Positions 8,406-16,830 of a stretch of 64,000 nt of DNA are shown in pieces. Position 1 is the first letter of the stretch. Every line of letters starts with the position of its first letter. Made by a program: the position numbers and the translations under genes. Origin of the DNA: CAYUYV01 sp964522525 (GTDB lineage: Bacteria; Pseudomonadota; Alphaproteobacteria; JAJFIK01); assembly GCA_964522525.1 (NCBI GenBank), contig CAZFWG010000010.1:1-64000 (forward strand). The letters run 5' to 3'. The notes beneath the pieces were generated by a model. That model was not told the origin of the DNA. It ran no database searches and saw nothing but the letters and a program-made list of their open reading frames with translations.

Positions 8406-9764
8406 ATGGGTAGAAGCGTGGCGGCCTTGGGTTTCGGGCTGGCCTTTCTCGTGTCAAACGGGGCCCTGGCCCAGGAAGCGGAGGCGGCCTTGGCGGCGAG
8501 CGTCTCGCCGGAAGTCGCCTATATCTTCAACTCCTTCCTGTTCCTTGTGGCGGGCTTCCTGGTCATGTTCATGGCGGCGGGCTTTTGCATGCTCGAGGCG
8601 GGGATGGTCCGCTCCAAGAATGTGGGCACGATCTGTCTCAAGAATATCGCCCTCTATTCCGTTGCCGGCCTGATGTATTTCCTGTTGGGCTATAACCTGA
8701 TGTATGACGGGGTCGATGGGGGCTTCATCGGCTCCTTCGGACCCTGGAGCGCCGATGACACGGCGGCGGCAGGCGGCGATTTCAGCGGAAACTATGCCGC
8801 CACGTCGGACTGGTTTTTTCAGATGGTCTTTGTGGCGACGGCCGCCTCCATCGTGTCGGGCACCCTGGCCGAGCGCATCCGCCTGTGGCCGTTTCTGCTC
8901 TTCGTCGTCTTGCTGACGGGCCTGATCTATCCCATCCAGGGCGCCTGGAAATGGGGCGGCGGCTGGCTCCAGGAGCTGGGCTTCGCCGATTTCGCCGGCT
9001 CCACCATCGTCCATTCCGTGGGCGGCTGGGCGGCCTTGACCGGCGCCATCATTCTGGGACCGCGAACCGGGAAATATGGCGCGGGCGGGCGGGTCAATCC
9101 GATGCCCGCCTCCTCCCTACCTCTCGCGACCTTGGGCACCTTCATCCTGTGGCTTGGCTGGTTCGGCTTTAACGGCGGCTCCCAATTGGCGCTCGGCTCC
9201 GGCGCCGATGTGGTGGCAATCGCCAATATCTTTGCTAACACCAATATGGCGGCGGCGGCCGGTGTGGTGACCGCCATGATCCTGACCCAGCTTTTCTACG
9301 GCAAGGTGGATCTGACCATGGCCCTCAACGGCGCCCTGGCCGGCCTCGTCTCCATCACGGCGGCACCGGACACGCCGAGCCTGGGCCTCGCCGTCCTGAT
9401 CGGCGGGATCGGCAGTGCGCTCGTCGTCTTCATGGTGCCGCTGCTCGACCGACTGCGGATTGATGACGTGGTCGGCGCCATTCCGGTTCATCTGGTCGCC
9501 GGGATCTGGGGCACGATTGCCGTCGTTTTCTCCTACAAGGCCGAAGTGGACGGAGAAAGCTTGTCCTTTGTCGGACAATTGCTGGCGCAGCTCATCGGCG
9601 TGGCCTCGATCGGCGCCTTCGTGGTGATCACGAGCGCCGTTGTCTGGCTGGCGTTGCGGTTCACGATCGGCATCCGCGCCTCGGCGGAAGAGGAATCCTC
9701 CGGCCTCGACGTGAGTGAGCTCGGCATGGAGGCCTATCCGGAATTCGCCAAGTCGGGCACCTGA
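8406..9764 (+). CDS. amtB: ammonium transporter Amt
   Basis: The 452-residue channel begins with a cleavable signal peptide ending in NGALAQ, then eleven hydrophobic segments. The twin pore histidines sit in STIVHSVGGWAALTGA and IPVHLVAGIWGT; the GTLAERIRLW and FGFNGGSQ blocks are also typical. The cytoplasmic tail carries LDVSELGMEAYPEF, which is standard for Amt proteins. I placed the start at 8406 because GGAGAGG at about 8396 is correctly spaced, rather than at the ATG overlapping glnK's stop. It probably forms one transcript with glnK, which blocks the pore when nitrogen is plentiful. Confidence 0.95.
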   Translation: MGRSVAALGFGLAFLVSNGALAQEAEAALAASVSPEVAYIFNSFLFLVAGFLVMFMAAGFCMLEAGMVRSKNVGTICLKNIALYSVAGLMYFLLGYNLMYDGVDGGFIGSFGPWSADDTAAAGGDFSGNYAATSDWFFQMVFVATAASIVSGTLAERIRLWPFLLFVVLLTGLIYPIQGAWKWGGGWLQELGFADFAGSTIVHSVGGWAALTGAIILGPRTGKYGAGGRVNPMPASSLPLATLGTFILWLGWFGFNGGSQLALGSGADVVAIANIFANTNMAAAAGVVTAMILTQLFYGKVDLTMALNGALAGLVSITAAPDTPSLGLAVLIGGIGSALVVFMVPLLDRLRIDDVVGAIPVHLVAGIWGTIAVVFSYKAEVDGESLSFVGQLLAQLIGVASIGAFVVITSAVVWLALRFTIGIRASAEEESSGLDVSELGMEAYPEFAKSGT

Positions 9765-9802
9765 CCTTCCACGCACCCAACACGCTGCCCGATCGGGGCC
9801 CG

Positions 9803-9837
9803 ATCGGGATCGGATGACTTTTGACGCCGATCCCGAT
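9803..9837 (+). terminator. hairpin after amtB, possible transcription end
   Basis: A perfect 11-bp inverted repeat (ATCGGGATCGG at 9803-9813 and CCGATCCCGAT at 9827-9837) with a 13-nt loop begins 39 bp after the amtB stop. No T-run follows, so it may be a 3'-end stabilising stem rather than a true intrinsic terminator. The rest of 9765-10000 shows no gene. Confidence 0.45.
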
Positions 9838-10000
9838 TGGCGGCTCTCTCCGCGTCCAACGCGTTACGAGAACCTGGGGCCAGCGAGCGGGGCTTGCAAA
9901 TTTCATTGCGCAACCGTGTTATTTGGTGTAGGGACAGTTCTCCTTTCATTTCAGACGGTCGCGCTTCATCCGCGCGACGGATCATCGGAGAGCGGACGGC

Positions 10001-11233
10001 ATGGCGCCTGGGAACGGGCAGGGGAGCGCCGGGCAGGCATGGCCCTATGACGCGCTGCCGGACTACGCGTTCCCGCGTCTGCGGGCACTGCTGGACGACA
10101 GTACGCCGGGTGCGGAGCCTATCGACCTTTCCCTGGGCGAACCGCGCCACCCTTTTCCGTCCTTCGTCGCCGATATCCTGAGCCGTGAAGTCGCCGGTTT
10201 CGGCCGCTATCCCCCCGCCGCCGGCACCCCGGGTCTTCTCGCGGCAGCGACGGGTTGGGCCACAAGGCGCTATGGTCTGCCAGCGGACTGGCTCGATCCG
10301 GGGGCCCATATCACGGCCCTCAATGGAACGCGGGAAGGCCTGTTCATGGCCACACAGACCGTCGCCACGGAAAAGCATGCGGGGACCGATCGTCCGGCGA
10401 TTTTGATGCCGAACCCGTTCTACCAGTGCTATGCCGCCGCCAGCCTCGCCATCCATGCCGAACCGGTCTTTCTCAATACGACACAGGCAACGGGTCATCT
10501 TCCGGATCTGAACGCGCTCAGCCCGGATCTTCTGGACCGGACCCTGGCCTTTTATCTGTGTTCCCCGGCCAATCCCCAAGGGGCGGTCGCCGATAGGGCG
10601 TACTGGTCCCATCTTCTCGATTTGGCGCACACCCATGATTTCGTGATCTTCGCGGATGAATGCTATGCGGAAGTCTATGATGACGCCCCGCCGCCCGGCA
10701 TTCTTGAGGCCGCCGCCGCGTGGGGATCGGCGCCCGACCGGGTGCTGGCCTTTCATTCCCTGTCCAAACGCTCAAACCTGCCCGGATTGCGGTCGGGTTT
10801 CGTAGCCGGCGATGCCGCGCTGATCGGACGGCTGAAAAAATTGAAGGCCTATGGCGGTGCACCCTCGCCCCTTCCCGTTTGCGCGGCCGCGGCCGCCGCG
10901 TGGCGGGATGACGTTCATGTCGCTGAAAATCGGCGTCTCTATCGAACCAAGGTCGATTTGGCGGCGGATTATCTGGGTGGACACCTTGATTTTTTTCGTC
11001 CGCCGGGGGGATTCTTTCTCTGGCTCAATACGGGTAAGATCGGGCTGGGCGGAGAAGAGGCGGCGCACATGCTCTGGCAAAAGGCCGGCGTCCGGGTTCT
11101 GCCGGGGGCCTTTCTCAGCCGGACGACCGCTGACGGCAATCCGGGGCACGACTACATCCGCCTCGCCCTCGTCCATGACGAAAGCGTAACGAAAGAGGCC
11201 CTGAGCCGCCTCGTCGCCACAGTTGGGTTGTAA
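10001..11233 (+). CDS. class I/II PLP-dependent aminotransferase (DapC-like)
   Basis: The 410-residue enzyme is a fold-type I aminotransferase. Visible motifs are NGTREGLF (cofactor phosphate region), SPANPQGAV, the FADECYAEVYDD aspartate block and the Schiff-base lysine in HSLSKRSNLPGLRSGF; the C-terminal arginine lies in DYIRLALV. Similar proteins in alphaproteobacteria are annotated as N-succinyldiaminopimelate aminotransferase for lysine/peptidoglycan synthesis, but substrate specificity cannot be proved. A GGAGAG site precedes the ATG. It is a single gene between amtB and ftsK. Confidence 0.82.
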   Translation: MAPGNGQGSAGQAWPYDALPDYAFPRLRALLDDSTPGAEPIDLSLGEPRHPFPSFVADILSREVAGFGRYPPAAGTPGLLAAATGWATRRYGLPADWLDPGAHITALNGTREGLFMATQTVATEKHAGTDRPAILMPNPFYQCYAAASLAIHAEPVFLNTTQATGHLPDLNALSPDLLDRTLAFYLCSPANPQGAVADRAYWSHLLDLAHTHDFVIFADECYAEVYDDAPPPGILEAAAAWGSAPDRVLAFHSLSKRSNLPGLRSGFVAGDAALIGRLKKLKAYGGAPSPLPVCAAAAAAWRDDVHVAENRRLYRTKVDLAADYLGGHLDFFRPPGGFFLWLNTGKIGLGGEEAAHMLWQKAGVRVLPGAFLSRTTADGNPGHDYIRLALVHDESVTKEALSRLVATVGL

Positions 11234-11380
11234 AAAGCGGGCCATGCTGGGTGAATCCCGGCCCCCTACATCGGAAGAGGTAGGGCAAGAGAATTATCGA
11301 AGGGGATAACGGGTCCCCGCGCGAGGTATTCAACCGACGCTGCGGGATTTGTGTGAATTCTTGTGGGAAGTGGGACTGGG

Positions 11381-14326
11381 ATGATTGGATCGAGTTTTGA
11401 GGATCAGCCGGGCGTTTTGAAGCGCCTGTGGGTGGCGAGCCTGCTGTTCATGCGGGACCGCCTGATGGAAGTCGCGGGGCTCCTGCTCCTGGTGGCGGGC
11501 ATTGCCATGACGCTTGCCCTNNNNNNNNNNNNNNNNNNNNNNNNNNNNNNNNNNNNNNNNNNNNNNNNNNNNNNNNNNNNNNNNNNNNNNNNNNNNNNNN
11601 NNNNNNNNNNNNNNNNNNNNTTGGAGACCTCCCTTGGCGGCGTGGTCGGCGACATCATCCATGACAATCTCATGGGTCTCATTGCCTTTGTCGGCATTTC
11701 CGACCCCAAGACGCTGCGCTTGGTGGCCGGGATCCTGACCGCGTTGGGCGCGCTCGTCACCTTTGCCGTGGCCGTGGGGCTGCGCTTCACCGACTACCAA
11801 TGGAAACTCCAGCCTGCCGAAGAACGGCCGGTCCGGGCGGCACGTGCGGCGGCAACCCAGGACCAGGCCTTGCCCTTTTGGCGCCGTTGGCGTCTGGCCC
11901 TGGCATCGTTTTCCCTCGCCGGCCTTTGGGCCGGTCTGACGGGGCGCGGCAACAACGCGAAGGCGGCGGCTCAGAATGACCAGGCCCTGCTTGCGCCCGC
12001 GTCGGGCTATCGGGAGACGGACGACTACGGGGACGACGACGCCCTCGACCCGACGCCCGAGACCGCCTATGTGGCGACCCCCTGGCGAGACGGTCCGGCC
12101 TATGACGAAGACGACGACGCCTCGGACGGGGAAGACTATGACTACGCGCCGATGGATGTGGCGCCGGAAGCCTATGAACCCGCCTTCGACGAGTCCGATC
12201 CCCATGGGGCGGACGAAGAAGAGCATGAGGACGCCGACTATGGCTATGAAGAGGATGACACGGATCATCCGCAGCCGGCGCCGCCCCCCTCCCCCACCGC
12301 TTCATCACCCCTCGTTCCGGGTCTGAATGACACGGCCGACGACGAAAACTGGGATGACGGGGAAGAATGGGACGAGGACGGCTATGACACGACGCCGGGG
12401 GCCGGCGCCGAAACGCCGCTGATCCAGGACGGCTATGACGATCACGGATCGCAAGACGACCTCGACACAGACGAGGAGGAAAGCGGACGGCGGCGCTTCT
12501 CGGTCACGCGCCTTTTGCCGATGAGCGCCATTCGCTCCCTGACGGAACGGCCGAGAAATGCCGTCGAACCGGACGAGACGGACACGACCGCGTTTGAGCC
12601 GGAACCGGAGGAAGAACCCATCGATCTGGAACCGGTCGAGCCGGAAGAGTCCTGGGAAGCGAATGCGCCGGTCGTGCCCTTTGCCGCGCCCGTGCCGACA
12701 CCCGTCGCCGCCGAGGCCCCGCGTGAAAAGCGCACCCGCGTGAAAAAGAGGGCCAAAGCCAATCTCATCAATACCGGGGTCGATGTGTTCGATCTCGATC
12801 CGGCCGCCTACAGCCTGCCGCCCTTGGACCTGTTGCAGGAACCCCAAGGGGGCGCCTCCGCGGATCCGGAATTCGACATCTATCTCGAAGACAATGCCCG
12901 GCTCCTCGAAACGGTACTCCAGGATTTCGGCGTGCGCGGAGAGATCATCAATGTCCATCCGGGTCCGGTCGTCACCCTGTATGAGCTGGAGCCCGCACCG
13001 GGCATCAAGTCCTCCCGCGTGATTGGCCTCGCCGATGACATCGCCCGGTCGATGAGCGCAGTCTCCGCGCGGGTCGCCGTCATTCCCGGCCGCAACGCCA
13101 TCGGGATCGAACTGCCGAACAAGAAGCGGGAAATGGTCTATCTGCGCGACATGCTCGCGAGCGAATCCTACGAGCATTCCTCAAGCCGGGTGGCCTTGGC
13201 CTTGGGCAAGGACATCGGCGGGGATCCGGTGGTCGTCGACCTGGCCAACATGCCCCACTTGCTCATTGCGGGGACGACCGGGTCGGGGAAATCCGTGGCC
13301 ATCAATACGATGATCCTGTCGCTCCTTTACCGGATGCCGCCGAGCCAGTGCAAACTGATCCTGATCGATCCCAAGATGCTGGAACTGTCCGTCTATGAGG
13401 GCATTCCCCACCTGCTGACCCCGGTGGTCACGGACCCGAAAAAGGCCATCGTGGCCCTTAAATGGGTCGTGCGGGAAATGGAGGACCGTTACAAGAAGAT
13501 GTCGAAGCTTGGGGTTCGGAACATCCGCGGCTTCAACGAGCGCATCAAGGAAGCGGCCGAAAAGGGCGAGACCCTGACCCGCAGTGTCCAGACCGGATTC
13601 GACAAGGAAACGGGCGAGCCGATCTACGAGCAGGAGGATCTGCCCCTTGAGACCATGCCCGTCATCGTGGTCGTGGTCGACGAAATGGCCGACCTGATGA
13701 TGGTCGCGGGCAAGGAAATCGAGACCGCCGTCCAGCGCCTCGCCCAGATGGCCCGCGCCGCCGGCATCCACCTGATCACCGCGACCCAGCGCCCCAGCGT
13801 CGATGTCATCACCGGCACGATCAAGGCGAATTTCCCGACCCGGATCAGTTTCCAGGTCACCTCCAAGATCGACAGCCGCACCATTCTGGGCGAGCAGGGT
13901 GCCGAACAGCTCCTCGGCCAGGGCGACATGCTCTATATGGCCGGGGGCGGACGGATCCGCCGGGTCCACGGCCCCTTCGTGTCCGATGCGGAAGTCGAGG
14001 ACGTGGTTGCCTATCTCAAGGATCAGGGACAGCCGGCCTATGTGGATGCCATCACGGAAGAACCCGAAGAGAGCGATACGGATTCCTTCTTCGATATGAT
14101 CGCCGGCGCCGAGGAAGGGGGCGACGACCTCTTCGACAAGGCGGTGGCCATTGTCGCGCGGGACCGCAAGGCCTCCACGAGCTACATCCAGCGCAAGCTG
14201 CAGATCGGCTATAACCGGGCCGCCCGGCTGATCGAGCGCATGGAAGAAGAAGGCATGATCAGCCCCGCGAACCATGTGGGCAAACGGGAAATTCTGCTCC
14301 CGGAACATGGCGAAGAGGCCTACTGA
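11381..14326 (+). CDS. ftsK: DNA translocase FtsK (interrupted by an assembly gap)
   Basis: FtsK couples chromosome dimer resolution and terminus clearance to septation at the inner membrane. The N-terminal membrane domain is split by 100 N: helix LLLLVAGIAMTLA is on the left, and GLIAFVGIS and LVAGILTALGALVTFAVAVGL on the right. A very acidic linker follows (about 12000-12750). The motor shows Walker A GTTGSGKSVA (about 13270), Walker B VVVVDEMADLM and the HLITATQRPS block; the C-terminus is the gamma winged helix (STSYIQRKLQIGYNRAARL). Both sides happen to stay in frame, but the true gap length is unknown. The ATG at 11381 is preferred over an upstream GTG at 11363. Confidence 0.93.
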   Translation: MIGSSFEDQPGVLKRLWVASLLFMRDRLMEVAGLLLLVAGIAMTLAXXXXXXXXXXXXXXXXXXXXXXXXXXXXXXXXXXLETSLGGVVGDIIHDNLMGLIAFVGISDPKTLRLVAGILTALGALVTFAVAVGLRFTDYQWKLQPAEERPVRAARAAATQDQALPFWRRWRLALASFSLAGLWAGLTGRGNNAKAAAQNDQALLAPASGYRETDDYGDDDALDPTPETAYVATPWRDGPAYDEDDDASDGEDYDYAPMDVAPEAYEPAFDESDPHGADEEEHEDADYGYEEDDTDHPQPAPPPSPTASSPLVPGLNDTADDENWDDGEEWDEDGYDTTPGAGAETPLIQDGYDDHGSQDDLDTDEEESGRRRFSVTRLLPMSAIRSLTERPRNAVEPDETDTTAFEPEPEEEPIDLEPVEPEESWEANAPVVPFAAPVPTPVAAEAPREKRTRVKKRAKANLINTGVDVFDLDPAAYSLPPLDLLQEPQGGASADPEFDIYLEDNARLLETVLQDFGVRGEIINVHPGPVVTLYELEPAPGIKSSRVIGLADDIARSMSAVSARVAVIPGRNAIGIELPNKKREMVYLRDMLASESYEHSSSRVALALGKDIGGDPVVVDLANMPHLLIAGTTGSGKSVAINTMILSLLYRMPPSQCKLILIDPKMLELSVYEGIPHLLTPVVTDPKKAIVALKWVVREMEDRYKKMSKLGVRNIRGFNERIKEAAEKGETLTRSVQTGFDKETGEPIYEQEDLPLETMPVIVVVVDEMADLMMVAGKEIETAVQRLAQMARAAGIHLITATQRPSVDVITGTIKANFPTRISFQVTSKIDSRTILGEQGAEQLLGQGDMLYMAGGGRIRRVHGPFVSDAEVEDVVAYLKDQGQPAYVDAITEEPEESDTDSFFDMIAGAEEGGDDLFDKAVAIVARDRKASTSYIQRKLQIGYNRAARLIERMEEEGMISPANHVGKREILLPEHGEEAY
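11521..11620. other. 100-N scaffold gap inside ftsK
   Basis: The run of exactly 100 N removes part of the FtsK membrane domain. The bases on either side do not repeat each other, so this appears to be a genuine missing stretch of unknown length. Confidence 0.97.
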
Positions 14327-14339
14327 CCACGCGGCATGA

Positions 14340-14366
14340 TGGATCGGCCGACTATCGGCCGGTCCA
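14340..14366. terminator. 12-bp hairpin between convergent ftsK and hipA
   Basis: TGGATCGGCCGA (14340-14351) pairs with TCGGCCGGTCCA (14355-14366), with one G-T pair. The three-base loop is exactly the hipA stop codon (TAG on the minus strand). It starts 13 bp after the ftsK stop. No T-run follows on either strand, so it may be a two-way 3'-end stem or transcription barrier rather than a classical terminator. Confidence 0.5.
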
Positions 14367-15590
14367 GAGCGGCAGGCTCTCCAGGTGCCGGTCGATGGCC
14401 GCGCGGACCGTGGGCGGCGCCAGATCGGCCGCCGCTCCGCCCGGCCGCCAGGCCTCGGCAAACAGATCCAGCGTTTCCGTCATCCGATCCAGGACCAGTT
14501 TTTCCGGCAACCGTGCCTTGGCGGCAAAACGCATGAATCGGTCCCGGTCGAGCTCGGCGAAAGCCTTGGTGTTGGCAAAACCCAGAGCCAGTTTTTCGCC
14601 GGTAATGTAAGGCACCGTGGAGACATAGTCATAGGCCGGGGCGAGGTGGGCCTGACGCCCGTCCGGGTACAGGAGCGACCAGTTCTTCAGGTGCATGTCT
14701 CCATTGCCGATCAGGGCATTGAAAGTGAGCCGGCGAATGAACTCCCCGATCCCCTCCTCACCCGTCTCGGCCCAGAGGACCTGGGCGATGTTCCGGTAAC
14801 TCGCCTTTTCATATTTCTTGTCCGGATAGACGCCGAAGACTTGGGCGAAATCCTCCATATGGATGCGCGTGCCGTCGGGCCTCCGGTCGAACCGTTTGAT
14901 CGCATAGGCGACACCGCCGACACGGTCCATGCCCGGGGGCAGTCCGCGAACCGCATCAAGGGGAAGGAGTGCTGTCTCCGGAACATCGATGCCCACCGCC
15001 CGCGCCAGCGCCATCATCGCGAACTCGTTTTCCGGCACATCGCCATAGACCGTGGACGGCAGCTTCACGATCCAGGAGCCCCCGGCCCCGTCGACGGGGA
15101 TGGTCAGACCGCCGTGGCTTTCCTGCACGGCCGAAAATTTGAGCTGAACCCCGGCAAGGGAGAAGCGCAAGGCCGTCTCCGGACTTTCGGCCGGCGGGCG
15201 GGCGGGCGGGTCATCGGGCAGTATCGCAGCCGCATTGGGCGCGTCGGCGGGCCGGACCTCAACGGCGCCGGGCAGGTCATGGCCCAGAATCTCGAGCAGA
15301 AAAAACTCCCGCTGCGGATGAACGCCCGCCCGTTCGGCGAGATAGGTCCGCATGCCGCCTTCGGGCAGAAGATTGGCGAAGAACGGCGGCAGGCGCGTCT
15401 GGGTCGGCCGGTGATCCGTGATCAGACCGCCATAGATGTCCCGAAAGGACAGGCTCAAGGTATCCCGCGCCGCGTCGTCCCGATAGGCATCGTCGAAGAC
15501 GAAGAGAACCCGGTCGCCCGGCAACCGGGTGAGGCTACCGATCGGCGTGCCGGCCAGAAAAACATCCAGAAGGACGATGTCAGCCGTCAT
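14352..15590 (-). CDS. hipA: HipA-family serine/threonine kinase toxin
   Basis: This 412-residue protein is full length for HipA, the toxin that phosphorylates glutamyl-tRNA synthetase or related targets and induces dormancy. Motifs present are the Gly-rich autophosphorylation loop LAGVQLKFS (146-154, matching the Ser150 region of E. coli HipA), the ATP lysine in SWIVKLP (about 176), the catalytic aspartate in NGDMHLKNW (298) and the metal-binding aspartate in AYDYVST (321). All kinase residues look intact. The ATG at 15590 lies inside hipB, so antitoxin is translated first. The hipA sub-type (true HipA or a HipT-like relative) is not certain. Confidence 0.9.
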   Translation of the reverse strand: MTADIVLLDVFLAGTPIGSLTRLPGDRVLFVFDDAYRDDAARDTLSLSFRDIYGGLITDHRPTQTRLPPFFANLLPEGGMRTYLAERAGVHPQREFFLLEILGHDLPGAVEVRPADAPNAAAILPDDPPARPPAESPETALRFSLAGVQLKFSAVQESHGGLTIPVDGAGGSWIVKLPSTVYGDVPENEFAMMALARAVGIDVPETALLPLDAVRGLPPGMDRVGGVAYAIKRFDRRPDGTRIHMEDFAQVFGVYPDKKYEKASYRNIAQVLWAETGEEGIGEFIRRLTFNALIGNGDMHLKNWSLLYPDGRQAHLAPAYDYVSTVPYITGEKLALGFANTKAFAELDRDRFMRFAAKARLPEKLVLDRMTETLDLFAEAWRPGGAAADLAPPTVRAAIDRHLESLPLWTGR

Positions 15591-15903
15591 CCTCATCATC
15601 CTCCAGCCGGTAGGCGGGCACCGGGAGCGCCGGATCGGTTTCGGCCTCGGCCACCCGTTGCAGGCCTTCGACGGTCGGGGCCAGCCGACGCGGGACAAGC
15701 ATGAGTTCGAGGTCGAGGGCACGGGCAAACTCAATCAGGCTCGACGCCTTCAGGTCCACGCCCCCGCTTTCGATCTTGGAGATGTGACTTTGGGGCACGC
15801 CCGTGCGTTGGGCCAAATCCCGTTGGCTGAGGCCCTTGTGGCTTCGGGCCGCTTTCAGGGCGCGGGCGATATGGTCGGTCTGGTGGATCATATAGGCTTC
15901 CAT
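15580..15903 (-). CDS. hipB: HipB-type antitoxin, Xre-family DNA-binding protein
   Basis: The 107-residue protein contains a helix-turn-helix at about residues 18-50 (GLSQRDLAQRTGVPQSHISK) followed by a dimerisation segment. The C-terminal tail is acidic and proline-bearing (YRLEDDEDDG), longer than in E. coli HipB. It should neutralise HipA and repress the operon by binding the repeats upstream. Its stop overlaps hipA's start by 11 bp, which favours antitoxin excess. Starts at 15903 or four codons later (15891) are both possible. Confidence 0.88.
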   Translation of the reverse strand: MEAYMIHQTDHIARALKAARSHKGLSQRDLAQRTGVPQSHISKIESGGVDLKASSLIEFARALDLELMLVPRRLAPTVEGLQRVAEAETDPALPVPAYRLEDDEDDG

Positions 15904-15921
15904 ATATCAAATTGAGCTTTT

Positions 15922-16004
15922 GATATATTGAAGCATATCGCCTGGTCAAGGAGATGATATATAGAAACATATCAATTGTCAGATTCGATATGCTTAAACA
16001 TATC
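15922..16004 (-). promoter_or_regulatory. three 18-bp palindromic operators upstream of hipBA
   Basis: Three related inverted repeats lie at 15922-15939 (GATATATTGAAGCATATC), 15956-15973 (GATATATAGAAACATATC) and 15987-16004 (GATATGCTTAAACATATC). They share GATAT(A/G)-N6-CATATC, with centres 34 and 31 bp apart, close to three helical turns. A half-site ATATC also occurs at 15904-15908, over the hipB start. E. coli HipB binds several TATCC-N8-GGATA operators, so these are very probably HipB sites with the promoter inside this AT-rich stretch. Confidence 0.85.
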
Positions 16005-16188
16005 AATCCGGGCAGCCCAAGACCCACCAAAACCGGCCCGATTTCGCCCCCAATGTCCGGCCCTAATCGCCACGGGCTGACACCAACGCTTGCGCGCCCC
16101 TTCGGGACAAAAGACAAGTAGGATGCCTTCATCGCTTGACCGGACATCGATGACCGGGCCAATCGAGGCGCATCAACGGGATGAAAGA

Positions 16189-16830
16189 ATGATGATGGGA
16201 CTATCGATGACAGGACGCACCCTCGCCGGATTCCTGGTCCTCTGGCTCGCCCTCGCGGGTCCGGCCCTGGCCAAACGCAATGACCATCTTTCGGAACAGG
16301 ACCGGGCCGATCTCGAGCGCATCAGCGATTATCTCAACAGCATCAAGACGCTCCGTGGGGAATTCATTCAGATTTCCGATAGTGGCGGCGTCGCCAAGGG
16401 CAAATTCTGGCTGCGCAAGCCGGGCCGTTTGCGTTTTGAATATGACCCGCCCGTGCCCATCGTCCTGATCGCGGACGGCACGGTGGTCGCGGTCGAGGAC
16501 AAGGAACTCGAAACCGTCAACACCTATCCTTTGAGCGCGACGCCGCTCAAACTGATCCTGGCCCGCAAGATCCGGCTGGCGAAGGATGCCGACATCACCG
16601 GCGTCATCCGGCGGGAAGATCAAATCATCGTCACGGCGCGCGAGGATGAAGGGGTCGCCCAGGGGCAGATCACGATGTTTTTCAAGGAGCCGGAACTCGC
16701 TTTGCGCCAGTGGGTCATCATCGACGCCCAAGGGGTCGAGACCAGCGTGTCTCTTTTGAACGTCGTCGCCGGCGAGCGGATCCCCAACTCCCTTTTTGAA
16801 ATCGAGAAAAATGACGGATGGGATGACTGA
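16189..16830 (+). CDS. lolA: LolA-like outer-membrane lipoprotein carrier
   Basis: The 213-residue protein has a signal peptide ending in GPALA and then the LolA half-barrel: LKTLRGEFIQISDSGGVAKGKFWL, RPGRLRFEYDPP-like block (KPGRLRFEYDPPVP), VAVEDKELETVNTYPLSATPL. LolA ferries lipoproteins through the periplasm from LolCDE to the outer membrane. Three consecutive ATGs begin at 16189; an ATG at 16207 would give a shorter signal peptide and is also plausible. It follows ftsK by about 1.9 kb; in many alphaproteobacteria lolA lies directly after ftsK, so the hipBA pair appears to have been inserted between them. Its end overlaps the next gene by 20 bp. Confidence 0.88.
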   Translation: MMMGLSMTGRTLAGFLVLWLALAGPALAKRNDHLSEQDRADLERISDYLNSIKTLRGEFIQISDSGGVAKGKFWLRKPGRLRFEYDPPVPIVLIADGTVVAVEDKELETVNTYPLSATPLKLILARKIRLAKDADITGVIRREDQIIVTAREDEGVAQGQITMFFKEPELALRQWVIIDAQGVETSVSLLNVVAGERIPNSLFEIEKNDGWDD

